From positions 2,976,001 to 3,040,000 of the forward strand of contig NZ_VFMQ01000001.1 of the NCBI RefSeq assembly GCF_006715175.1: a DNA stretch of 64,000 nucleotides, read 5' to 3'. Shown piece by piece: positions 9,312 through 15,978 of the stretch. Origin of the DNA: Curtobacterium citreum. Its GTDB lineage: Bacteria; Actinomycetota; Actinomycetes; Actinomycetales; Microbacteriaceae. The notes under the pieces are model-generated. The model was not told the DNA's origin. It searched no databases and saw only the letters and a list, made by a program, of their open reading frames with translations. The position numbers and the translations under genes were made by a program. The first letter of the stretch is position 1, and every line of letters starts with the position of its first letter.

Positions 9312-9342
9312 GAAGGCCCCGCCGCAGTGCGACGGGACCTTC
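9312..9342 (-). terminator. Hairpin downstream of tRNA-Arg
   Basis: Arms at 9312-9321 and 9333-9342 pair with one mismatch just beyond the tRNA 3' end on the minus strand. The rest of the stretch from 9022 to 9311 shows no gene that I can support. Confidence 0.5.
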
Positions 9343-9347
9343 TCGTA

Positions 9348-9423
9348 TGGTGCGCTCGAAGGGACTCGAACCCCCAACCTTCTGATCCGTAGTCAGATGC
9401 TCTATCCATTGAGCTACGAGCGC
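9348..9423 (-). tRNA. tRNA-Arg(ACG)
   Basis: The minus strand gives a full cloverleaf: acceptor GCGCTCG paired with CGAGCGC, a D arm with TAGCTCAATGGATAGAGC, an anticodon stem TCTGA/TCAGA closing loop CTACGGA (anticodon ACG), and a T arm with GGTTCGAGTCCC. The 3' CCA is encoded (TGG at 9348-9350 on the plus strand). ACG becomes ICG by deamination and reads CGN arginine codons. Confidence 0.95.
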
Positions 9424-9534
9424 ATCCGGCTTTCCAGCCGAACCGGCCTTGCGGCCGTGGAAGACTCTACAACAGGTGCGGCACGGAACGCGAATCGAGC
9501 CGCGCCGACCCGGCCCCTCGGCGTGTCGCAGGAC

Positions 9535-10320
9535 TCACACGATGGTCGGCTCCTCGTCGAACACCTCGGCGAGGAACACCTGCAGCGCCTGCCACGACCG
9601 ACGGTCCGCCCGCTCCTGGTACTGCGCGCCGTGGTCGGGGGCGTCGGTCCCCGGCACCGCGAACGCGTGCATCGCACCCGCGTACGTCACGACCTGCCAG
9701 TCGACCTCCGGGGCGCCCCGCATCTCGTCCTGCCACGCGGTGACCGCGCTGTCCGGGACGACCGGGTCCGACCCGCCGGTGAGCACGAGCAGCTTCGCCC
9801 GGATCGCGGCGGCGTCCGACGGGTCGTGCGCGATGAGTCCACCGTGGAAGGAGACGGCCCCGACCAGGTCCGCCCCGGTGCGGGCGAGTTCGAGCGCGCC
9901 GGACCCGCCGAAGCAGTAGCCCATCACGACGATGCGCGAGTGGTCGACGTCGGGGTCCTCGCGGAGCCGGTCGAGCCCCGCGGTCAGCCGGGCGCGGAAG
10001 AGCGGCAGGTCCTGGTAGAACGAGCCGGCGACCTCGGAGGCGGTGTCGTCGCCCGGGCGGACGCCCTCGCCGTAGACGTCGGCACCGAACGCGACGTAGC
10101 CCAGGCGGGCGAGCATCGCGACGCGGGCCTCGACGTGCTCGTTGACCCCGTGCCAGTCGTGCACGACGAGGACGGCGGGGCGCGGGCCGGACTCCGCGTG
10201 GTCCTTCGCCAGGACGCCGAGGAGCGCGGTCCCCTCGTGGTCGTAGCGGACGGGCTCGACGCGGACGTCGGAGCCGGCGGGAGCGGGGACGGTGGACAGG
10301 ACGTCGTCGGTGGTCTTCAC
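9535..10320 (-). CDS. Dienelactone hydrolase-family protein
   Basis: 261 residues from a GTG. It shows the alpha/beta-hydrolase triad of dienelactone hydrolases: nucleophile Cys in VVMGYCFGGSGAL (about residue 123), Asp in LTGGSDPVVP (about 175) and His in YAGAMHAFAVPG (about 212). The oxyanion segment VLVVHDWHGVNEH precedes it. Such enzymes hydrolyse small lactones or esters in the cytoplasm; the physiological substrate is unknown. No clear Shine-Dalgarno lies before the GTG, so the start could be slightly different. It stands alone between tRNA-Arg and the shared palindrome at 10351-10399. Confidence 0.8.
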   Translation of the reverse strand: MKTTDDVLSTVPAPAGSDVRVEPVRYDHEGTALLGVLAKDHAESGPRPAVLVVHDWHGVNEHVEARVAMLARLGYVAFGADVYGEGVRPGDDTASEVAGSFYQDLPLFRARLTAGLDRLREDPDVDHSRIVVMGYCFGGSGALELARTGADLVGAVSFHGGLIAHDPSDAAAIRAKLLVLTGGSDPVVPDSAVTAWQDEMRGAPEVDWQVVTYAGAMHAFAVPGTDAPDHGAQYQERADRRSWQALQVFLAEVFDEEPTIV

Positions 10321-10350
10321 GATGCGCGACGCTACGCCGCGCGGCCAGGA

Positions 10351-10399
10351 GACGGACGGGAGGATCGTGGCGGGGCCCGCCACGATCCTCCCGTCCGTC
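10351..10399. repeat. 24-bp-arm palindrome, founder of an intergenic repeat family
   Basis: Arms 10351-10374 and 10376-10399 are perfect inverted copies (GACGGACGGGAGGATCGTGG then CGGG) around a single G. It lies between the G6PDH stop and the dienelactone hydrolase start, both on the minus strand. Almost the same sequence occurs at 57024-57073, with relatives at 29558-29601, 54887-54932 and 44409-44429. It lacks a U-tract. A role as terminator or mRNA 3'-end stabiliser fits its position. Confidence 0.8.
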
Positions 10400-10425
10400 C
10401 GTCCGCGCGCACCGCGCGCACCGCG

Positions 10426-11850
10426 TCAGCAGTCGATGTTGTCCCAGGAGTCGGGGCCGACGGATCCCGCCGCGTACTCGTCGAGCGGGGTGTCCCCCGC
10501 GCGCCAGGCCCGCAGGAACGGCTCGACGACCCTCCACCCCTGCACCGCGCTGTCGCCGCGCACCGACAGCGTGGCGTCACCCTCGAGCACCCCGGCGAGG
10601 ACCTCGCCGTAGGCACTCAGCCGACCCGGGTTGAAGGTGGTCGTCAACGAGGTGTGGTCGATCGCGTACGGGTCGCCGGGACCGTTGACGTTGAGCTCGA
10701 GCTGCATCTCGTCCGGCGCGATCCAGATCCGCAGCTTGTCGGGTCGTTCGGCGCCGGTGAGCCCGTTCGGCACGTGCGGCGAGTCCTTGAACGTGATGAC
10801 GATCTCGCGGCGTTGCTGTTCGAGCGCCTTGCCCGAGCGGAGCGTGAAGGGCACCCCGGCCCACCGCCAGTTCGCGACCTCGAGGGTGAGCTGCGCGAGC
10901 GTCTCGGTGCCGAGCGACGGGTCCACGCCGTCCTCGTCGACGTAGGACGGCAGCGACCGGTCCCCGATCGTCCCCGCCGCGTAGCGGGCCCGCTTGCCCG
11001 CGGCCACCACGTCCCCGCCCCACGGCCGGACGGCGCGCAGGACGAGCTCCTTCTGGGTGCGCAGGTCGTCCGCGTCGATCGACGCCGGGGCCTCCATCGC
11101 GACGACCGCCATCACCTGCAGCAGGTGGCTCTGGATCATGTCGACCAGGGCGCCCGCCTTGTCGTAGTAGCGCGCGCGCCCCTCGAGCCCGAGGGTCTCG
11201 TCGTAGACGATGTCGACGCGGGCGACGTGCTGCGACGACAGCAGCGGCTCGACGATGCGGTTCGCGAAGCGCAGGCCGAGCAGGTTGAGCACGGTCGAGC
11301 GGCCGAGGAAGTGGTCGACGCGGTGGATCCGCTCCTCGGGCAGGAAGGAGTGCAGCACGTCGTTGAGGTGCTCGGCGCTCGCAGCGTCGGTGCCGAAGGG
11401 CTTCTCGAGCGCCAGGCGCGTGCCCGACGGCAGGTCGAGGTCCTTCAGGACCGCGCAGCTCTTCTCGGTGACCGCCGGCGGCAGCGCGAAGTAGACCGCC
11501 GGGTCGTGGTCGCACGCGGCGAGGAGTGCCCGGAGGTCGTCGGCGTCGGTGACGTCGGCCTTGCGGTACGTCGAGGCGGCGACGACGTCGAGCAGCCGCT
11601 CGCTGAGCCGTTCCCCGCCGTCGTGGGCACCCTCGTCCTCCTCGTTCTTCGACGCCTGGGCGTTCTCGAACGAGGTCTTCACCTGCGCCTTCCAGTCGGC
11701 GTCGGAGAGGTCCTCGACGCCGGCGCCGACGAGCTGCACGTCCCAGTCCTCCTTCACGTCCAGCAGGGTCGCGAGGCCGGGCAGCAGCAGTCGCTTGGAC
11801 AGGTCGCCGCTGGCTCCGAGGATGAGCAGGCTGGTCTGGAGGCTCGACAT
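10426..11850 (-). CDS. zwf: Glucose-6-phosphate dehydrogenase
   Basis: 474 residues. The NADP-binding loop LILGASGDLSKR lies at about 9-20, LALEKPFGTD at 147-155 supplies the conserved substrate-site lysine region, and the G6PDH signature RVDHFLGR lies at 177-184 with its catalytic His. It oxidises glucose 6-phosphate to 6-phosphogluconolactone, the entry to the oxidative pentose phosphate pathway. A short charged insertion at about 61-82 is unusual. The gene is not in the usual tkt-tal-zwf-opcA operon, so it may be an additional isozyme. It is divergent from an oxidoreductase gene 81 bp away. Confidence 0.92.
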   Translation of the reverse strand: MSSLQTSLLILGASGDLSKRLLLPGLATLLDVKEDWDVQLVGAGVEDLSDADWKAQVKTSFENAQASKNEEDEGAHDGGERLSERLLDVVAASTYRKADVTDADDLRALLAACDHDPAVYFALPPAVTEKSCAVLKDLDLPSGTRLALEKPFGTDAASAEHLNDVLHSFLPEERIHRVDHFLGRSTVLNLLGLRFANRIVEPLLSSQHVARVDIVYDETLGLEGRARYYDKAGALVDMIQSHLLQVMAVVAMEAPASIDADDLRTQKELVLRAVRPWGGDVVAAGKRARYAAGTIGDRSLPSYVDEDGVDPSLGTETLAQLTLEVANWRWAGVPFTLRSGKALEQQRREIVITFKDSPHVPNGLTGAERPDKLRIWIAPDEMQLELNVNGPGDPYAIDHTSLTTTFNPGRLSAYGEVLAGVLEGDATLSVRGDSAVQGWRVVEPFLRAWRAGDTPLDEYAAGSVGPDSWDNIDC

Positions 11851-11898
11851 GCCCCAGACGGTACTCACGCGTTCCGGCGCGTGGCCGGGCTGCCTCGG

Positions 11899-11904
11899 TA
11901 CGGT
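11899..11904 (+). promoter_or_regulatory. Candidate -10 box for the dehydrogenase gene
   Basis: TACGGT fits the actinobacterial TANNNT -10 pattern. A start point near 11911 would leave a short leader that contains the GAGGGAG ribosome site at about 11921. No convincing -35 is visible. Confidence 0.35.
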
Positions 11905-11931
11905 GGTCCCAGTCCGGCGCGAGGGAGCACC

Positions 11932-13101
11932 ATGAGCAGTGGGTACGGAGGGCGACGCATCCGCGTCGCCGTGGTCGGGACCGGCATGATCGCCGGCGTC
12001 CACGCGCGGGCGGCGCGTGCCGCCGGGGCCGAGGTGGTCGGGGTGCTCGGCCGGACGCCGTCCCGCTCCGAGCAGGTCGCCGCGCAGCTCGACGTCCCCC
12101 GCGGGTACGCCTCGCTCGACGACGTGATCGCGGACGCGCCCGACGTCGTGCACGTCTGCACGCCGAACGACCAGCACCACCCGCAGGCCCTCGCGGTCAT
12201 CCGCGCCGGGATCAACGTCGTGTGCGAGAAGCCACTCGCGATCAGTGCCGCGCAGGCCGCCGAGCTGGTCGACGCCGCGGACCGTGCGGGCGTCGTCGCC
12301 ACCGTGCCGTTCGTGTACCGGTACCACCCGGTGGTCCGGGAGATCCGCGGTCGGATCGCGGCCGGCGAGCTCGGGCGACTGCTGGCCGTGCACGGGCACT
12401 ACCTGCAGGACTGGATGCTCGACGAGGACGCCTCGTCGTGGCGGGTCGACGCGGGGGCCGGCGGGGTGTCGCGGGCCTTCGCCGACATCGGTTCGCACTG
12501 GTGCGACCTGGTCGAGTTCGTCACCTGTGAGCCGTTCGCGTCCGTCTCCGCCGCGACCGACATCGTCTACCCGACCCGACCGGCGGCCTCGGGTCCGTCG
12601 TTCTCCGGCTCCCCCGACCCCGACCCGGTCGCGGACGCCGGGCAGCGCGCCGAGGTGACCACCGAGGACACCGCGGTCGCGACCTTCCGCACCGCCTCCG
12701 GCCGCATCGGGAACGTCGTCATCTCGCAGGTCGCCGCCGGACGCAAGAACCGACTGTGGTTCGAGGTCGACGGCACCCTCGGCTCGGCGGCGTTCGACCA
12801 GGAGCAGCCCGAGTCTGCGTGGTTCGGCAACGAGCGGGGCGCCCAGATCGTCGTCCGCGACCCGTCGCTCGGCTTCCCGGACCAACGGAGGCTGGCCGTC
12901 GTGCCGGCCGGCCACCCGCAGGGGTACCTCGACGCGTTCGGGGCCTTCGTCGCCGACACCTACGCGGCGGTCCGCAGCGAGGGCGACCGGTCGGCGTGGC
13001 CCGACGGGCTGCCGACGTTCGCGGACGGCGCCCGTGCGGCGTCGATCATCGAGGCGGTCATCGGCAGCGCGGCCGACGGGTCGTGGCGGGGGATCCGGTG
13101 A
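11932..13101 (+). CDS. Gfo/Idh/MocA-family NAD(P)-dependent sugar dehydrogenase
   Basis: 389 residues, ATG preceded by GAGGGAG at good spacing. The Rossmann start IRVAVVGTGMIAGVHARAA and the family signature NVVCEKPLAIS (about residue 97, with the catalytic EKP lysine) are clear, followed by the C-terminal sheet domain with GGVSRAFADIGSHWCDLVEF. Members oxidise sugars, inositols or sugar acids. Its stop overlaps the GTG of a sugar isomerase gene (GTGA), so the two enzymes probably act in one sugar catabolic route. The substrate cannot be told from sequence. Confidence 0.88.
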   Translation: MSSGYGGRRIRVAVVGTGMIAGVHARAARAAGAEVVGVLGRTPSRSEQVAAQLDVPRGYASLDDVIADAPDVVHVCTPNDQHHPQALAVIRAGINVVCEKPLAISAAQAAELVDAADRAGVVATVPFVYRYHPVVREIRGRIAAGELGRLLAVHGHYLQDWMLDEDASSWRVDAGAGGVSRAFADIGSHWCDLVEFVTCEPFASVSAATDIVYPTRPAASGPSFSGSPDPDPVADAGQRAEVTTEDTAVATFRTASGRIGNVVISQVAAGRKNRLWFEVDGTLGSAAFDQEQPESAWFGNERGAQIVVRDPSLGFPDQRRLAVVPAGHPQGYLDAFGAFVADTYAAVRSEGDRSAWPDGLPTFADGARAASIIEAVIGSAADGSWRGIR

Positions 13102-14024
13102 AGCTCGGGATGCTCACGGCCTGCCTGTCTGGGTGGTCGCTCGAGCGGATCGCGGCGTTCGCGGCCGAGCAGGGCTACGAGCGGCTCGAGGTCGCGGTGT
13201 GGCCGGACACCGGGTCACGGGACTTCGAGGCGGCGCACCTGCCAGTCGCCACGTTCACCGAGTCCGACGCCGATGCGACGCGGGAGGTGCTCGACCGGTA
13301 CGGGCTCGAGCTCTCGGCGCTGGCGTACTACGAGAACAACCTGCACCACGACACCGACCACCGGGCCGCGGTCAAGGAGCACCTGTTCCACGCGGTCGAC
13401 GCCGCCGCGATGCTCGGCGTGCCGTCCGTCGGCACGTTCGTCGGCCGGGACAACACGCTGTCCGTCCGGGACAACATGGCGCTCGGCGACCGCGTGCTCC
13501 CCGAGCTCGTCGACTACGCCGGCGAGCGGGGCGTCCGGCTGATCGTCGAGAACTGCGTGATGGAGGGCTGGCACCCCGACGGGTACCCGGGCAACCTCGC
13601 GTACTCCCCCGAGCTCTGGCACTGGGTCACCGGACTCGGCTTCGGCCTGAACTGGGACCCGTCGCACCTGACCTGGATCGGCATCGACCCGGTCGAGACG
13701 ATCCTGCCGTTCGCCGAGCACATCGTGCACGCGCAGGCGAAGGACGTCGAGCTGTTCCCCCGCAAGCGGGACGAGTACGGGTTCTTCGGGAAGGTCGACA
13801 AGGGCGACGACCCGTGGGACATGGGCTGGTGGCGCTTCCGCGTCCCGGGCCGCGGGGTCGTGGACTGGCCGCACGTGGTCGACCGACTGTACGAGGCGGG
13901 GTTCACCGGCACGCTGAGCGTCGAGCACGAGGACCCGCTGTGGGGCGGCACCGACGAGAAGGTGCTCGAAGGCCTCCGGATCGCGCACCGCACCCTGCGC
14001 CCCCTGATCGCACGGGAGTCCTGA
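13098..14024 (+). CDS. Sugar phosphate isomerase/epimerase (xylose isomerase-like TIM barrel)
   Basis: 308 residues from a GTG overlapping the previous stop. The barrel signature appears as MLTACLSGWSLERIAAFAAE at the start, with metal-ligand regions LIVENCVMEGW (about 152), GLNWDPSHLTW (about 192), AQAKDVE (about 215) and TLSVEHEDPLWGG (about 278). These are the Glu, Asp, His and Glu positions of the AP_endonuc_2 fold. It probably isomerises the product of the coupled dehydrogenase. Confidence 0.88.
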   Translation: MKLGMLTACLSGWSLERIAAFAAEQGYERLEVAVWPDTGSRDFEAAHLPVATFTESDADATREVLDRYGLELSALAYYENNLHHDTDHRAAVKEHLFHAVDAAAMLGVPSVGTFVGRDNTLSVRDNMALGDRVLPELVDYAGERGVRLIVENCVMEGWHPDGYPGNLAYSPELWHWVTGLGFGLNWDPSHLTWIGIDPVETILPFAEHIVHAQAKDVELFPRKRDEYGFFGKVDKGDDPWDMGWWRFRVPGRGVVDWPHVVDRLYEAGFTGTLSVEHEDPLWGGTDEKVLEGLRIAHRTLRPLIARES

Positions 14025-14058
14025 GCGCGTACAGGAAGCGGCGAGCACGGTGGAGCGC

Positions 14059-15873
14059 ATGGGCCAGACCGTGAGCGACTTCGTCATCGACCGCATCAAG
14101 GCGTGGGGGGTCTCCCGCGTGTTCGGGTACCCCGGGGACGGCATCGGCGCGTTCGACGGTGCGCTCGGCAAGGCCGACGGCAGCGAACGGGCGCTCGAGT
14201 ACGTCCGCCCGACGCACGAGGAGATCGCGGCCCTCATGGCCACCGCGCACGCGAAGTTCACCGGCGAGGTCGGCGTCTGCGTCGCGACGTCGAGCCCCGG
14301 GGCGTTCCACCTGCTCAACGGCCTGTACGACGCGCAGATGGACAACCAGCCCGTCGTCGCGATCGTCGGCCAGCAGGGCCTGGCGTCGATCGGGTCGTTC
14401 ACCCAGCAGGAGTCGAACCTCGAGCGCGTGTTCGCCGACGTCGCCTGCTACGTCGAGACCGTCGCGACGCCGGACGCGGTCGGGGTCGTCGTCGACACCG
14501 CCTTCCGCACCGCGATGCTCCGCAAGCAGCCCGCCGTGGTGGTCCTCCCCCACGACGTCCAGGCCATGGCGTACGAGGCCCCCGCCGCCGAGCACTGGGT
14601 GTCCCGGTCGAGCGACGTCGCCCCGTCGATCCGGATCACCCCGCCGCAGGACGAGATCGCGCGGTTCGCCGAGGTCCTGAACGCCGGTGAACGCGTCACG
14701 TTCCTCGTCGGTGCCGGGGCCCGCGGTGCGACCGACCTGGTGCTCGCCGCCGCCGAGAAGACCGGCGCCGGGATCATCACGGCCCTCCGAGGCAAGGACG
14801 TCGTCCCCTCCGACGTGCCGTACCACACGCAGCAGGTCGGCCTGCTGGGGTCACGCCCGAGCCTCACGCAGATCAAGGAGTGCGACACCATCGTGCTCCT
14901 CGGCTCGAACTACCCGTACGGCGAGTACCTGCCGGCGAGCGGCCAGGCCCGCGGCGTGCAGGTGGACATCAAGCCGGAGCAGATGGGGCTGCGCTACCCG
15001 ACCGAGCTCAACCTGTGGGGCGACGTCGGCGCGACGCTCGAGGCGGTGCTCCCGCTCCTGCGGGACAAGCAGGACACCGCGTGGCAGGACAAGCTCGCCG
15101 GTGAGATGCGCGAGTGGGAGGCGGAGATGGACCGCCAGGCCGAGGTGCACTACGACGACGGTGTCAACCCGCGCCGGGTCATCCGCGCCGTCAACGAACG
15201 CCTGCCCGAGCGTGTCACCGTCACCTGCGACGCCGGGACCACCGCGGACTGGTACGGCCACCACATCCGCCTGCGACGCGGCATGCACGGCGACATGTCC
15301 GGACGCCTCGCGACGATGCTCGCGGCGATGCCGTACGCCGTGGCCGCGAAGTTCGCCTTCCCGGACGCCCCGGCCGTGTGCACGATCGGCGACGGTGCGT
15401 TCCAGATGCTCGGCATGAACGAGCTCATCACCGTCAAGAAGTACATGGCGCAGTGGCCGGACCAGCAGCTCGTCATCGTCGTCATGCACAACGACGACCT
15501 CGGCCAGGTCTCGTGGGAGATGCGCACCGAGGACGGCAACCCGATGTGGTCCGGCTCGCAGGACGTCGAGACCATGGACTACGCCGGGTACGCACAGCTG
15601 CTCGGCTTCACGGGCATCGCGGTGCACCGGGACGACGAGGTCGAGGCGGCGGTGGAGCGGGCCTTCGCGAACCCCGGCGTCACGCTCATCGACGCGTACG
15701 TCAGCCGCAACGTGCCGCCCCTGCCGCCGCACATCACCGCGGAGTACGCGATCAACACCGCGAAGAGCCTGCTCAAGGGCGACCCGGCCGAGCTCGGGGT
15801 GGTCAAGGACTCGGCGAAGGCCATGGCGGCCGAGGCCGTCGAGCGGGTGAAGGGGGCGTTCGGCCGGGACTGA
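14059..15873 (+). CDS. Thiamine-pyrophosphate enzyme, pyruvate oxidase/dehydrogenase-like
   Basis: 604 residues. I chose ATG 14059 rather than GTG 14050 because the family start (QTVSDFVIDRIKAWGV) then sits at residue 3 and GGAG lies just upstream. The cofactor glutamate is in RPTHEEIAALMA (about residue 56) and the TPP/Mg motif begins at CTIGDGAFQMLGMNE (about 445) and ends in an HNDDLGQ variant of the usual NN. The layout (N-terminal PYR, central, C-terminal PP domain) matches PoxB-type enzymes that decarboxylate pyruvate to acetate with electrons passed to quinone or oxygen; acetolactate-synthase-like activity cannot be excluded. The C-terminal tail (about 570-604) resembles the membrane-binding tail region of PoxB in position. 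Confidence 0.82.
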   Translation: MGQTVSDFVIDRIKAWGVSRVFGYPGDGIGAFDGALGKADGSERALEYVRPTHEEIAALMATAHAKFTGEVGVCVATSSPGAFHLLNGLYDAQMDNQPVVAIVGQQGLASIGSFTQQESNLERVFADVACYVETVATPDAVGVVVDTAFRTAMLRKQPAVVVLPHDVQAMAYEAPAAEHWVSRSSDVAPSIRITPPQDEIARFAEVLNAGERVTFLVGAGARGATDLVLAAAEKTGAGIITALRGKDVVPSDVPYHTQQVGLLGSRPSLTQIKECDTIVLLGSNYPYGEYLPASGQARGVQVDIKPEQMGLRYPTELNLWGDVGATLEAVLPLLRDKQDTAWQDKLAGEMREWEAEMDRQAEVHYDDGVNPRRVIRAVNERLPERVTVTCDAGTTADWYGHHIRLRRGMHGDMSGRLATMLAAMPYAVAAKFAFPDAPAVCTIGDGAFQMLGMNELITVKKYMAQWPDQQLVIVVMHNDDLGQVSWEMRTEDGNPMWSGSQDVETMDYAGYAQLLGFTGIAVHRDDEVEAAVERAFANPGVTLIDAYVSRNVPPLPPHITAEYAINTAKSLLKGDPAELGVVKDSAKAMAAEAVERVKGAFGRD

Positions 15874-15900
15874 CCGCCGGGCGGGGACGTCCGTCACGTG

Positions 15901-15936
15901 TTGCCGATGTGAACACCTCGTGACACATCGCGGCAA
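15901..15936. promoter_or_regulatory. Imperfect inverted repeat upstream of 5'-nucleotidase
   Basis: TTGCCGATGTG (15901-15911) faces CACATCGCGGCAA (15924-15936), an inverted repeat with a 1-2 base bulge. It lies between the TPP enzyme stop and the candidate nucleotidase promoter. It could be an operator or the terminator of the upstream gene. Confidence 0.35.
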
Positions 15937-15964
15937 CCCCTGGCGCGTCCCCTGTGGGTTCTCC

Positions 15965-15970
15965 TAGGTT
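15965..15970 (+). promoter_or_regulatory. Candidate -10 box giving a leaderless nucleotidase mRNA
   Basis: TAGGTT is followed by 8 nt and then the ATG at 15979. No Shine-Dalgarno is present in those 8 nt. The same TAGGTT-8 nt-start arrangement occurs at 58491, which supports a leaderless transcript. Confidence 0.5.
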
Positions 15971-15978
15971 CGTCGCCG

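Noticed and set aside
14050..14058. GTG 14050 as start of the TPP enzyme
   Set aside because: The family N terminus aligns with ATG 14059 and GGAG lies just before it; the difference is only three residues.
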